Of a DNA stretch of 64,000 nt, positions 7,866-16,638 are shown piece after piece. The translations under genes and the position numbers were made by a program. The notes below the pieces were generated by a model. It did no database searches. It had not been told where the DNA came from and was given only the letters and a program-made list of their open reading frames with translations. Numbering within the stretch: the stretch's first letter is position 1; every line of letters starts with the position of its first letter. Source of the stretch: Rufibacter glacialis (GTDB lineage: Bacteria; Bacteroidota; Bacteroidia; Cytophagales; Hymenobacteraceae); the NCBI RefSeq assembly GCF_008271745.1, contig NZ_VKKZ01000025.1:62001-126000 (forward strand). The letters run 5' to 3'.

Positions 7866-9038
7866 ATGAAAAAGAGAACCTTCTACGTGCTGAGTCTGGC
7901 GGTTTGGGTTTTAATGGGACCAAGCGCTTTCCAGCAAACCACCACCTTTGCCCCTGCCGTTCAAGTGGCCCGTTTACAGCAGGCCATCCTCAAATACCAG
8001 GCGCTGGCCCAGCAGAACCAATGGGTTTTCTTTAAGGAGAATGTGTGCTTCAAAGCCGAGGAATCCGATACCTGCCACGTTGACTTAAGGCAAAACCTCC
8101 TGCTTACCGGTGACTTACCGGCCACCGTGGCGCCAGAAGACAGCACCTATGACGCCCACCTGCAACAGGCTGTGAGGTGGTTCCAGCGCCGGCACGGCCT
8201 CCCGGCCGATGGCGTGGTTGGAAACCAGACGCTGGAAGCCCTGAACGTTTCGCCCGCCCAACGCCTCCGGCAGCTCCAGGTTAACCTGCAACGGCGGCAG
8301 GAAGCTGCTGCCCAGGTACCTGAACGCCAGGTCTTGGTCAACATCCCCAACTTCACCCTGCACCTGCTGGACTCCACGGGCCGGGAAGCCTGGCAGACGC
8401 GGGTGGTGGTAGGCCAACCAGGAGAAGCCTACCAGACCCTCCCTCTGGAGAGCCGCATCGGGTATCTGGTCCTGAACCCTACCTGGACGGTGCCCCAAAG
8501 CATCTTCCGGCGTGAGATCATCCCCCTCATGCGGAGAGACCCGGCCTACCTGGCCCGGAACCGGATGCAGCTTTTCCGACTCTCTGGCACCACCCGCACG
8601 TTAGTCTCTCCGGCCAGCGTGAACTGGCACCGCCTAGACCCGGCCAAAGAACCTTATCTGGTGGTGCAGTCGCCGGGGGCAAATAATGCCTTGGGCCGCA
8701 TCAAGTTCATGTTCGCTAACCCACATGACATCTACCTGCATGATACCCCGGCCAAGGCCCTTTTTCAGCACCCAACCCGGGTCTACAGCCATGGCTGCGT
8801 ACGCGTGCAGCACCCAGAAACCTTGGCTACCTACTTATTGAACCACCACTGGCCCCAGAATTTACCGCCCGCTCCGCTTCTGAAACAAACCTCCCCAGAA
8901 AAAGCCATCTTCTTGCCCACACCAGTCAAGGTGAAATTGGCCTATTACACCAGTTGGGTAGATGATGCTGGGCAACTCCACTTCAGGAAAGACCTCTACG
9001 GCTTAGACAGAAATGCCCTGCTGTGGTTTGGGTTGTAA
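7866..9038 (+). CDS. L,D-transpeptidase (YkuD family, YcbB-like)
   Basis: An exported 390-residue peptidoglycan cross-linking enzyme. I chose the ATG at 7866 (MKKRTFYVL) over an in-frame GTG at 7851, because it gives a clean signal peptide of about 24 residues. A peptidoglycan-binding helical domain lies around 95-140 (VRWFQRRHGLPADGVVG). The YkuD catalytic domain follows, with the nucleophile Cys311 in YSHGCVRVQ, preceded by the conserved HDTP histidine. The extra C-terminal segment after the active site is typical of YcbB-like enzymes, which form 3-3 cross-links or attach proteins to the wall. It appears monocistronic and ends before a strong hairpin terminator. Confidence 0.94.
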   Translation: MKKRTFYVLSLAVWVLMGPSAFQQTTTFAPAVQVARLQQAILKYQALAQQNQWVFFKENVCFKAEESDTCHVDLRQNLLLTGDLPATVAPEDSTYDAHLQQAVRWFQRRHGLPADGVVGNQTLEALNVSPAQRLRQLQVNLQRRQEAAAQVPERQVLVNIPNFTLHLLDSTGREAWQTRVVVGQPGEAYQTLPLESRIGYLVLNPTWTVPQSIFRREIIPLMRRDPAYLARNRMQLFRLSGTTRTLVSPASVNWHRLDPAKEPYLVVQSPGANNALGRIKFMFANPHDIYLHDTPAKALFQHPTRVYSHGCVRVQHPETLATYLLNHHWPQNLPPAPLLKQTSPEKAIFLPTPVKVKLAYYTSWVDDAGQLHFRKDLYGLDRNALLWFGL

Positions 9039-9555
9039 ACGGCCGGACCCTTCACCTGATCATCGCTTTATAGGTATTCCCAGCCTGGCGTTAGGGTTGA
9101 AATATACCAGCGTTTTTCCTACTTTATCAGGAAAAGGCCCCTGAATCACCTTTCTGAGCAAGTGGTGTTTCAGGGGCCTTTCTATAAAATCTGCTGGTAA
9201 ACAGGTTGCTTCTTTGAGCTTTACACCACCTCAACCAGGACCTCAGGAAAGGATGGCAGGGCTCCACACCAGGCAACTGCGGGTGGGTAAAACGGAGGGA
9301 GAGATTGGCAATTTGACCCACCACCTGGCTGCTCCTTTTACGCCTGGTTTTCCAGAAGTAGCCCTCAAATAACCCACCTGAAAAAGCAGGACAGCGGCGG
9401 CATCTGCTAGGAGCAGCGAAGAAAATCCTAGGGTGAGTTTATGGATTCAGGGGCCTTGCCGCATCTTGTGGTAAAAGAAGGAGGCCCAGCAGGACGCCAG
9501 GGTTTCAAACTTTCCTTTAAATCAGTTTCTTTAGGCAAGCATACCGGTCTACTCT
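9039..9555. other. intergenic region with terminator
   Basis: A 517-bp gap holding the terminator of the L,D-transpeptidase gene (9133-9181). I recognise nothing else; the promoter of the sigma factor gene presumably lies in the last 100 bp. Confidence 0.5.
9133..9181 (+). terminator. rho-independent terminator after the L,D-transpeptidase gene
   Basis: AAAGGCCCCTGAATCACC (9133-9150) pairs with 9164-9181 in an 18-bp stem with one mismatch. The right arm ends in CCTTTCT. It sits 95 bp beyond the stop codon, and the left A-run makes it potentially bidirectional. Confidence 0.8.
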
Positions 9556-10143
9556 ATGTTTCTAAAACTGTTCTCCCGCGCCAAACCGCCCCAAGACCTG
9601 GACCTGATCCAGCAGTACCGCGACACGGGCGAGCTGGCGCTGGTAGGGCAATTGTTTGAGCGGTACACTGAGATGGTGTACCTGGTGTGCCTGAAGTACC
9701 TGAAAGACGAAGACGAAAGCAAAGATGCCACCATGCACATCTTTGAGCACCTCATCACAGCGCTGCATAAGCATGAGATCACCAATTTCAAGAGCTGGCT
9801 GCACGTGCTGGCCAAGAACCATTGCCTCATGTACCTCCGGACCAAGAAAAGCCGCGGCGTGTCACCCTTGGATGATACCTTGCTGCCGGCCGTGGAGAAA
9901 ACGGCTTTTGCTGAACCAGACCCTGACCAGGACCAGGAACAGCAGGTGCAACTCCTGGCCAAAGCCCTGCAAGAGCTGGGTCCGGAGCAACGCGTGTGCG
10001 TAGACCTCTTTTACCTGCAGAAAAAAAGCTACAAAGAAGTAGCCGACCTGACCGGATATGACCTTGGCCAAGTGAAAAGCCACATCCAGAATGGCAAACG
10101 AAACCTGAAAAACTTCATGAACAAAAACTATGAGCAGGAGTAA
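9556..10143 (+). CDS. ECF-type RNA polymerase sigma factor
   Basis: A 195-residue sigma-70 family protein of the ECF class. The sigma2 region covers about 20-90 (LFERYTEMVYLVCLKYLKDEDESKDA, with the D-x-x-Q-like helix). The sigma4 region covers about 130-190 (LGPEQRVCVDLFYLQKKSYKEVADLTGYDLGQVKSHI), giving the -35 recognition helix-turn-helix. There is no extended C-terminal domain. It overlaps the next gene, a zinc-finger membrane protein, by 14 nt, the usual arrangement of a sigma factor with its anti-sigma factor. The regulon cannot be read from the window. Confidence 0.93.
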   Translation: MFLKLFSRAKPPQDLDLIQQYRDTGELALVGQLFERYTEMVYLVCLKYLKDEDESKDATMHIFEHLITALHKHEITNFKSWLHVLAKNHCLMYLRTKKSRGVSPLDDTLLPAVEKTAFAEPDPDQDQEQQVQLLAKALQELGPEQRVCVDLFYLQKKSYKEVADLTGYDLGQVKSHIQNGKRNLKNFMNKNYEQE

Positions 10144-10756
10144 CCACCAACACGCTTGGGAAACCGAGGAGCATCCATCGCTGGAGGAGCTGCGGCACTA
10201 CCAATCCGGTGACCTATCCGCTCCCCAACGGCACCAGATAGAACAGCACCTGGTTTCCTGTGAGATGTGCGCTGACCTTCTGGAAGGCATGCACCTGGCC
10301 CAACCTGCCCGCGTGGCACGGGCGGTGCGGGAAACGCGGGGCCGGCTGAAAAACCTGCTGGCCCAGAAAAAGCGCAAAAGGAAAGCGTTTCACTTACCCC
10401 TCTGGCAAATTATTGCCCTGCTGTTCGTGCTGGTCTTCGCCTTAGCCGAGGTGGTGTACCATCATTATTTCAACCGACCTGCCTCTCATTCCGCTCCGCA
10501 GACCCAGGAAACTACTGTTCCCTGGAAACTGAAGGGGAAGGTGTTGTCCCCTGAGGGTATTCCCTTACAGGGAGCCAAAGTGCAGGTGATGGGAGACACG
10601 GCCAAAAGGGAGACAGATGCCCAAGGTTTCTTTGAGATGGACCTAACCTCAGGGAAGGCGGAGCTGACGATCAGTTATCCAGCATATCCTCCTAAAGGTG
10701 CCTATGTTGCTCCTACCAATGACACCCTTCAGTTTTCCATGGCAAGGTCTAAATAG
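10130..10756 (+). CDS. putative anti-sigma factor, zinc-finger type, with periplasmic carboxypeptidase-regulatory-like domain
   Basis: A 208-residue single-pass membrane protein. The cytoplasmic part carries an HxxxCxxC motif (HLVSCEMC, residues about 43-50) as in ZAS-type anti-sigma factors. One membrane segment follows at about 88-108 (IIALLFVLVFALAEVV). The periplasmic end (about 135-205) reads like a small CarboxypepD_reg/CNA-B type beta-sandwich (GKVLSPEGIPLQGAKVQVMG ... TDAQGFFEMDL), as found at the N-terminus of SusC-like receptors. It starts inside the sigma factor gene, so translation is probably coupled. The anti-sigma role is inferred from motif and context. Confidence 0.82.
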   Translation: MSRSNHQHAWETEEHPSLEELRHYQSGDLSAPQRHQIEQHLVSCEMCADLLEGMHLAQPARVARAVRETRGRLKNLLAQKKRKRKAFHLPLWQIIALLFVLVFALAEVVYHHYFNRPASHSAPQTQETTVPWKLKGKVLSPEGIPLQGAKVQVMGDTAKRETDAQGFFEMDLTSGKAELTISYPAYPPKGAYVAPTNDTLQFSMARSK

Positions 10757-10780
10757 ATTACCTGCTTATTCCTGCACCTG

Positions 10781-11419
10781 ATGAACCAAAACCTCTTCCA
10801 GACGTGGCAAGCCGTGGCTTCTCAGTATACGCAGAACGATTCTCTGATCAGGCAATTCTGGGAAGAATTGGAAAAGGCGTATTCAGCTAAATCATGTTAC
10901 TACCACAACCTGCATCACCTTGAGGCCATGTGTTACTTAGCAGATGTGCATCAGCAGCAGCTTTTGTCCTTGCCTATGGTGGCGCTCGCCAATTTCTACC
11001 ATGATGTGGTATACAGCGCCAGCAGTAAAGTGAATGAGGAGAAAAGTGCCGAACTCGCGCAGCGCAGGTTGCAGGCCTTGGGGGTGCCGCAGGAGGAGAT
11101 TGCCTTGGTGGAGGAAATGATCCTCGCCACTAAAAATCACCAAACCCACGCTAACGGAAACCCAGATGTTCTTTGGCTGCTGGATTTTGATTTGGCCATT
11201 TTGGGTGCCCCTTGGGAAAAGTACCTGCTTTACAGCCAGCAGATCAGGAAAGAATATAGCTTGTACCCGGACTTCCTCTACAACCCGGGCAGGAAAAAGG
11301 TCCTTCAGCGCTTTCTGGAGAAAAAGACCATCTACCTGACAGGGGTCTTCCAGGCGGAATATGAGCCGTTGGCACGAATAAATCTGGAAAAAGAATTTCT
11401 TCTATTAAACGCATCCTAA
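10781..11419 (+). CDS. HD-superfamily metal-dependent hydrolase (COG4339-like)
   Basis: A 212-residue soluble protein with the HD-domain metal-binding pattern: YYHNLHHLEAM around residue 41 and FYHDVVYS around residue 71, with a further acidic site near DFDLAILG. It matches the small family annotated as predicted metal-dependent HD phosphohydrolases, whose substrate is not established. It begins 24 bp after the anti-sigma gene and could be co-transcribed with it. No signal peptide is present. Confidence 0.85.
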   Translation: MNQNLFQTWQAVASQYTQNDSLIRQFWEELEKAYSAKSCYYHNLHHLEAMCYLADVHQQQLLSLPMVALANFYHDVVYSASSKVNEEKSAELAQRRLQALGVPQEEIALVEEMILATKNHQTHANGNPDVLWLLDFDLAILGAPWEKYLLYSQQIRKEYSLYPDFLYNPGRKKVLQRFLEKKTIYLTGVFQAEYEPLARINLEKEFLLLNAS

Positions 11420-11521
11420 GCCCTTCTTGTAAATTGCCTCCGGAGCAGGTGGATTTCAGGCTTGTTTTAAGAAAAGCACACCTAAACGAGCTGGCTCCCT
11501 CTTTTAATAGGCAATCTAAAA

Positions 11522-12511
11522 ATGGCAGAAACATTACGCAACCCCATCCGCTGGGGCATTATTGGCTGCGGAGACGTAACCGAAGTCAAGAGCGGCCCCG
11601 CCTTCCAGAAGGTTCCGCACTCCCAACTGGTGGCCGTCATGCGCCGCGACGCGGCCAAGGCCCAGGATTACGCTAGGCGCCACGGCGTGCCCAAATGGTA
11701 TGACAATGCCCAGGCCCTCATCCAGGACCCGGAGGTAGATGCCGTGTACATTGCCACCCCGCCCGGTTCCCACGCCGAATATACCCTGCAGGTGGCTTCG
11801 GCCAGGAAACCGGTCTACGTGGAGAAGCCCATGGCCCTGAACTTTGCGCAGTGCCTGCAGATGGTTACTGCCTGTGAAACTGCCCAGGTGCCGCTGTTTG
11901 TGGCTTACTACCGCCGGTGCCTGCCTTCCTTCCTGAAAGTGAAAGAACTGGTAGACGGCGGGGCCATTGGGGAGGTGAAATTCGTGAACCTAAAGCTGTA
12001 CCACCCGGCGCAGGAAAACCTGTCCCCCGAGAACCTGCCCTGGCGGGTACAGCCTGAGCTCTCGGGCGGAGGCCTCTTTTTTGATTTAGCCTCGCACCAA
12101 CTGGATTTCCTGGACTTTCTGCTGGGACCTGTTATCTCCGCCTCTGGGCAGACCGCCAACCAGGCCGGCCTTTATCCCGCCGAGGACATTGTGACCGGGC
12201 AGTTCAGGTTTGGCAACGGCGTGTTGGGCACCGGCACCTGGTGTTTCACCGTACCGCCAGCCCAGTTCACAGACCAAACCGAGGTCATCGGCACCAAAGG
12301 GAAGATCACGTTCCCCTCCTTCGCCTTAACGCCGGTCATTTTAGAGACCGCCGCCGGGGTGGAAGAGTTTCTGCTGCCCCCTCCCCCGCACGTGCAACAA
12401 CCCTTCATTGAAACGGTGGTGCAGGACCTGCTGGGCAAGGGCACCTGCCCTAGCACCGGAGCGTCTGCCCTGCGCACCGCCTGGGTCATGGACCAGATAG
12501 TAGGCCGTTGA
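11522..12511 (+). CDS. Gfo/Idh/MocA-family oxidoreductase
   Basis: A 329-residue NAD(P)-dependent sugar or polyol dehydrogenase-type protein. The Rossmann fold opens with WGIIGCGDVTEVKSG (about 10-24). The family signature with the catalytic lysine is VYVEKPMALN (about 98-107), and the second domain covers about 125-315. No signal peptide is present, so it acts in the cytoplasm. It stands before uxaA but lacks the operator found upstream of that gene. An involvement in sugar metabolism is likely; the substrate cannot be told. Confidence 0.9.
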   Translation: MAETLRNPIRWGIIGCGDVTEVKSGPAFQKVPHSQLVAVMRRDAAKAQDYARRHGVPKWYDNAQALIQDPEVDAVYIATPPGSHAEYTLQVASARKPVYVEKPMALNFAQCLQMVTACETAQVPLFVAYYRRCLPSFLKVKELVDGGAIGEVKFVNLKLYHPAQENLSPENLPWRVQPELSGGGLFFDLASHQLDFLDFLLGPVISASGQTANQAGLYPAEDIVTGQFRFGNGVLGTGTWCFTVPPAQFTDQTEVIGTKGKITFPSFALTPVILETAAGVEEFLLPPPPHVQQPFIETVVQDLLGKGTCPSTGASALRTAWVMDQIVGR

Positions 12512-12862
12512 TTCCCAGACAGGAAGAAGTGATTTTCCATGTTTTAGATGCTGCCGGTGTTTAGCGGCTGTTTCACCCAGAATAGCCACTAAACGCCAGC
12601 AGGAATTTTTCTCAGGCTTTCTCCGTTTACGTCTTGTAAACAAGTCCTCCTTCTCCTTCCCCTGGAAAAAGAAGGTGCCCCAAAGAGCCACAAAAAGGAC
12701 ACGCTTTGGGTTGATTTTTTCCGGAATTAGGAACCAGAACTGGGTTTGGGGAAGGACTTTTAAAAAACTTTAATTTTCCGCAATATTTTGTTCTAAATTT
12801 TTCAATATCAGATAAATATTGATATCTTGCGCAATCGATTGCACATTCTACCTGTTTTAGAT
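12512..12862. other. intergenic region upstream of uxaA
   Basis: A 351-bp gap. Near its start, TTTAG (about 12559) and CTAAA (about 12589) frame an imperfect hairpin of the recurrent intergenic type, probably the end of the oxidoreductase transcript. The last 90 bp are AT-rich and hold the uxaA operator (12828-12845) and a probable -7 box just before it. Confidence 0.55.
12828..12845. promoter_or_regulatory. LacI-type operator upstream of uxaA
   Basis: TGCGCAATCGATTGCACA, with the perfect 12-bp palindrome GCAATCGATTGC at 12831-12842 and the central CG step typical of LacI/GalR operators. It lies 18 bp upstream of the uxaA start codon. TAAATATTG at 12813-12821, just ahead of it, resembles a -7 box, so a bound repressor would cover the transcription start. 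The same motif recurs at 20172, 40531 and 40739. A regulator for it is encoded at 42453-43508. Confidence 0.85.
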
Positions 12863-14509
12863 ATGTTACACAGATTTTTGAAAATCCATCCGAATGACAA
12901 TGTGCTGGTAGCACTCACGGATTTAAGAAAAGGCGAGACCGTAGAATTCGAAGGTTCTCAGATTGTTTTGGTGGATGACATCCAGGCCAAACACAAGTTC
13001 GCCCAAACGCCCCTGGCCGCCGGTGACGAGATCCTCATGTACGGCTCCCTGGTGGGCAAGGCGGTCTATGACATTCCCCAGGGCGGTGTGCTGTCCACGG
13101 CCAACGTGCAGCACCAGGTACACGGCTTCACCGGGAAAACCAAAACCATTGGCTGGACTGCCCCAGACGTGTCTAAGTGGGTGAACAGGACCTTCATGGG
13201 CTACCACCGCGAAGACGGCCAGGTAGGAACGGGCAACTACTGGCTCGTGATCCCCTTGGTGTTCTGCGAGAACCGCAACGTAGACATCATCAAACAGGCG
13301 TTCTTAGACGAACTGGGCTTTGGCCAGCGCGATGTCTACAAATCATACGTGCAACAGATGGTGGACCTGTACCAGTCGGGCAACACTGAGGCCATTGGCA
13401 CGCTTACGTTGCAAAAAACCACGGCCCCGGTGCAGCGCCGCGTGTTTGAGAACATAGACGGCATCAAGTTCCTGACCCATGAAGGCGGTTGCGGCGGTAT
13501 CAGACAAGACTCTGATATGCTGTGCGCACTGTTGGCGGGTTATATCCACCACCCCAACGTGGCCGGTGCCACCGTGCTGAGCCTGGGCTGCCAGAACGCG
13601 CAGGTGAGCATCCTGGAAGAAAAGATTAAAGCCTTGAACCCCAACTTCTCCAAGCCCCTGATTGTGCTGGAACAGCAGAAAGAAGGCACGGAGGAGGAAA
13701 TGATGTCCAAAGCTATCCGCCAGACGTTCCTGGCCTTGATAGAGGCCGATAAACTGACCCGCAAACCCGCCCCGTTGAGCAAGCTCTCCATTGGCTTGGA
13801 GTGCGGCGGCTCAGACGGTTTCTCTGGAATTTCCGCGAACCCCGCTATTGGCCATACTTCTGATATTCTGGTGGCCCTGGGCGGCAAGACGGTTCTTTCT
13901 GAGTTCCCGGAACTGTGCGGCGTGGAGCAGGAACTGATCAACCGCTGCGAGAAAGAAGAATCTGCTGACCGTTTCGTGTCTCTCATGCGCGCCTATGCCA
14001 AGTCGGCTGAGGCGGTAGGCTCTGGCTTTGACATGAACCCCAGCCCGGGCAACATCCGGGACGGCTTGATCACCGATGCCATCAAGTCAGCGGGGGCAGC
14101 CAAAAAAGGAGGAAACTCCCCTATTGTTGACGTGCTGGACTACCCGGAATACGTGACCAAGCCTGGCTTGAACCTGCTGTGCACCCCGGGCAACGACGTG
14201 GAATGCACCACGGCCCTGGTAGGCTCAGGCACCAACATTGTGCTGTTCACCACCGGCTTAGGCACGCCCACCGGTAACCCCATCACTCCGGTTATCAAGA
14301 TTTCCTCTAACACCAAACTGGCGCAGCGCATGCCAGACATCATTGACATTGACACCGGTGCGGTGATCTCAGGCGAGAAAACCATTGAGGAGATGGGCGA
14401 AGACGTACTGGACTTCATCATTGAGGTAGCCAGCGGCCGCATTGAGACCAAGGAGAAAACCCTGCAGCAAGACGACTTTATTCCGTGGAAACGCGGGGTA
14501 TCCTTGTAA
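12863..14509 (+). CDS. uxaA: altronate dehydratase
   Basis: A 548-residue cytoplasmic enzyme that removes water from D-altronate to give 2-keto-3-deoxy-D-gluconate, the third step from galacturonate. I use the ATG at 12863 (MLHRFLKIHPNDNVLVAL); an upstream in-frame TTG would place the start inside the operator. The N-terminal SAF domain covers about 1-95, and the large UxaA/GarD catalytic part follows with conserved cysteine and histidine positions (THEGGCGGIRQDSD, LGLECGGSDGFSG-like, GTPTGNPITPVIKI). It lies about 29 kb from uxaB and uxaC but shares their putative operator type. A clean terminator follows it. Confidence 0.95.
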   Translation: MLHRFLKIHPNDNVLVALTDLRKGETVEFEGSQIVLVDDIQAKHKFAQTPLAAGDEILMYGSLVGKAVYDIPQGGVLSTANVQHQVHGFTGKTKTIGWTAPDVSKWVNRTFMGYHREDGQVGTGNYWLVIPLVFCENRNVDIIKQAFLDELGFGQRDVYKSYVQQMVDLYQSGNTEAIGTLTLQKTTAPVQRRVFENIDGIKFLTHEGGCGGIRQDSDMLCALLAGYIHHPNVAGATVLSLGCQNAQVSILEEKIKALNPNFSKPLIVLEQQKEGTEEEMMSKAIRQTFLALIEADKLTRKPAPLSKLSIGLECGGSDGFSGISANPAIGHTSDILVALGGKTVLSEFPELCGVEQELINRCEKEESADRFVSLMRAYAKSAEAVGSGFDMNPSPGNIRDGLITDAIKSAGAAKKGGNSPIVDVLDYPEYVTKPGLNLLCTPGNDVECTTALVGSGTNIVLFTTGLGTPTGNPITPVIKISSNTKLAQRMPDIIDIDTGAVISGEKTIEEMGEDVLDFIIEVASGRIETKEKTLQQDDFIPWKRGVSL

Positions 14510-14520
14510 CACCTCCTCTG

Positions 14521-14553
14521 GAAACAGGCCCCGGTTTAAAAAGGGCCTGTTTC
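14521..14553 (+). terminator. terminator after uxaA
   Basis: GAAACAGGCCC (14521-14531) pairs perfectly with GGGCCTGTTTC (14543-14553), followed by TTATTTA. It begins 12 nt after the uxaA stop and separates uxaA from fbp. Confidence 0.85.
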
Positions 14554-14684
14554 TTATTTACCTTAGGCCTTGTCTTTTTACCGCTGCAGTTGCCTGGCAC
14601 CTGCGGCCATGGAGACAGGGCCTTCTTTTTTCACGTATCTTTCCACCAAACTATAGAGATAAATCACCTAACTCCTGTTACCGT

Positions 14685-15674
14685 ATGAATGATGCATTAG
14701 CCCTGCCCGTAGGCACCACCCTAGACCGATTCATCATGCGAAAGCAAGAGCAGTTCCCGTATGCCACGGGCGAACTGTCACAACTGCTGCGCGATCTGGC
14801 CCTGGCCGCCAAAATAGTGAGCCGTGAGATCACCCGCGCCGACCAGGATACCATGGGCTCTAACGGGGAGCAGAATGTGCAGGGCGAGGAGCAGCAGAAG
14901 CTGGACCTGATCGCCAACATCAGGTTCATCAGGGCCTTGCGCAACGGCGGCGAGGTCTGCACCATAGTCTCTGAGGAAGATGAGGACATTATCCATACCG
15001 GCAACCAGAACGCCAAATACATTGTGGCCATGGACCCGCTGGACGGTTCCTCCAACATCTCGGTGAACATTCCTATTGGCACCATCTTCTCTATTTACCG
15101 CCGCATCTCTGAGGTAGGGCAAAACGGCACCCTGGAAGACTGCCTCCAAAAAGGCACACAGCAAGCCGCCGCGGGGTACATTCTCTATGGCGCCTCTACC
15201 ATGCTGGTGTACACCACCGGCCATGGGGTGAACGGTTTCACCTATGAACCGTCTTTAGGGGAGTTCTTCCTCTCGCACCCAGACATCAAGATCCCGGCCA
15301 ACGGCAACCAGTACTCCTGCAACGACGCCAACGTGAGCAATTTCCCCTTGGGAATCCAGAACTACCTGGCATTCTGCCGAGAGCAGAAATACTCCTCGCG
15401 CTACATAGGCTCTTTGGTGGCCGACTTCCACCGCAATTTGCTCAAAGGCGGCATTTACTTCTACCCTGCCTCAGCGAAAAACAAAACCGGGAAACTGCGC
15501 CTGCTCTATGAATGCAACCCCCTTGCGTTTATTGCAGAACAGGCCGGCGGACAGGCCACCGACGGGATCCACCGTATTTTAGACAAAGTACCCACTGAAC
15601 TCCATGAGCGCTGCCCACTGGTGATTGGCTCCTCTGAGATGATTGAGAAAGTAAAGAAATACATGACGCTGTAA
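14685..15674 (+). CDS. fbp: fructose-1,6-bisphosphatase, class I
   Basis: A 329-residue gluconeogenic phosphatase that hydrolyses fructose-1,6-bisphosphate to fructose-6-phosphate. The start at 14685 (MNDALALPVGTTLDRFIM) gives the normal family length; the frame remains open further upstream, but that part lacks family similarity. The metal-binding and phosphate-binding signature MDPLDGSSNISVNIPIGTIF lies near residues 108-127, and the C-terminal substrate region contains KNKTGKLRLLYECNP. It follows uxaA after a terminator. Uronate catabolism yields only three-carbon products, so this enzyme would be needed to rebuild hexose phosphates. Confidence 0.95.
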   Translation: MNDALALPVGTTLDRFIMRKQEQFPYATGELSQLLRDLALAAKIVSREITRADQDTMGSNGEQNVQGEEQQKLDLIANIRFIRALRNGGEVCTIVSEEDEDIIHTGNQNAKYIVAMDPLDGSSNISVNIPIGTIFSIYRRISEVGQNGTLEDCLQKGTQQAAAGYILYGASTMLVYTTGHGVNGFTYEPSLGEFFLSHPDIKIPANGNQYSCNDANVSNFPLGIQNYLAFCREQKYSSRYIGSLVADFHRNLLKGGIYFYPASAKNKTGKLRLLYECNPLAFIAEQAGGQATDGIHRILDKVPTELHERCPLVIGSSEMIEKVKKYMTL

Positions 15675-15685
15675 CCGCGCCATCT

Positions 15686-15759
15686 ACCCTCAAACAAAGT
15701 ATGCGTTCCGGGCCTGTTTTCTGCAAAACAGACCCGGAACGCATACTTTGTTTGAGGGT
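15686..15759. terminator. 35-bp-stem bidirectional terminator-like hairpin
   Basis: The arm 15686-15720 pairs with 15725-15759 with a single mismatch (at 15732) and a 4-nt loop. The centre is CCTGTTTT-CTGC-AAAACAG, the core seen in several other gene-end hairpins here. It lies between convergent genes (fbp and the LamG lipoprotein) and is followed by a T-run on the plus strand, so it most likely ends both transcripts. The stem is far longer than ordinary rho-independent terminators. Confidence 0.8.
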
Positions 15760-15828
15760 TTTCCTAGAAAGAGGTTGGAATCAGAGGAAGAAACCAGCGG
15801 CAGAATAGTTTGCCCTCGCTCCTTCTTT

Positions 15829-16506
15829 CTATAGGTAATCAGAATATTTCTTGGGTTGCAGGGCTCTTTTCCAGAACCGGATGCGTTTGATTTCCCCGTT
15901 GAACCAGGAACGTTTATCCATGCGGGTACCAATAGAGGTTTTGGCCGAGGCAGGGAGAGGCATATACTCTATCTTACCTGATAGTTCCAGTTGTCCGTTC
16001 ACGTACCCTCGCATTTCTTTGTCTTTGTAGGTAAGCGTCATGGTAGCCCACTCCCCTACCGGATGGGTTTTGCTGGAATCAATGAGCGTGAGCGAACCAT
16101 TATCGGTGCTCATGAAAAAATCAGCGTACCATTGGTTCCGGTTGTTCAGGCGAAGTTCCAGCAGGATCCGGCGCTGCCTGGTGGCTGGGTCTTCCAGGTG
16201 CAGGAACCGTTGCTCCACGTTGTTGGGCCAGGCCGCATGGGGCTTGAATACGACTTCAATGGAAAACTCTTCGGCTCCGGCAATGGGGTTATGGTCTACC
16301 AACAACCCGTCATCTACGCCATCAAAAGAAACTACCCGGGCACCGCCTTTGCCTTGAATGACCTTAGGCTCACCCAAGACAGTGGTAGGATGTCCGCCCA
16401 CGGTGGGGAATCCAGCGAAGTTCCACCTAATGGGTTTCTGCACCGAACAGGAGCAAAGACAGCTCAAGACCAAGCCCCAGGACAAGAAGTAGAGAAGGAT
16501 TTTCAT
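15829..16506 (-). CDS. LamG/concanavalin-like lipoprotein
   Basis: A 225-residue lipoprotein with the lipobox LSCLCSC near residue 20. Residues about 55-220 form a LamG/Laminin_G_3-type beta-sandwich: VVSFDGVDDGLLVDHNPIAG, FSIEVVFKPH, WATMTLTYKDKEMRGYVNGQ, and GEIKRIRFWKRAL. Such domains bind carbohydrate or act as small lectin-like modules. It is the last minus-strand gene of the pectin locus, 132 bp downstream of a CE12 acetylesterase, so a role in binding pectin fragments at the surface is plausible but unproven. Confidence 0.82.
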   Translation of the reverse strand: MKILLYFLSWGLVLSCLCSCSVQKPIRWNFAGFPTVGGHPTTVLGEPKVIQGKGGARVVSFDGVDDGLLVDHNPIAGAEEFSIEVVFKPHAAWPNNVEQRFLHLEDPATRQRRILLELRLNNRNQWYADFFMSTDNGSLTLIDSSKTHPVGEWATMTLTYKDKEMRGYVNGQLELSGKIEYMPLPASAKTSIGTRMDKRSWFNGEIKRIRFWKRALQPKKYSDYL

Positions 16507-16638
16507 AGAGCCGGGAGTTATATGTTTGATTACAGCCTCTTTTCAAGGAATCACGCATGAAACAAAACCAGAACCGTCTTTTTCTTTAACGAGAATGGGG
16601 CGGAAAGGACTTATTTTTAGGCATTTATCCCGCAGATA

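Noticed and set aside
12827-12862. TTG start extending uxaA by 12 codons
   Set aside because: The extension would lie in the operator palindrome and lacks family similarity; the ATG at 12863 fits the SAF domain start.
14442-14684. 81-codon upstream extension of fbp
   Set aside because: It overlaps the uxaA end and terminator and has no similarity to FBPase; the ATG at 14685 gives the normal length.
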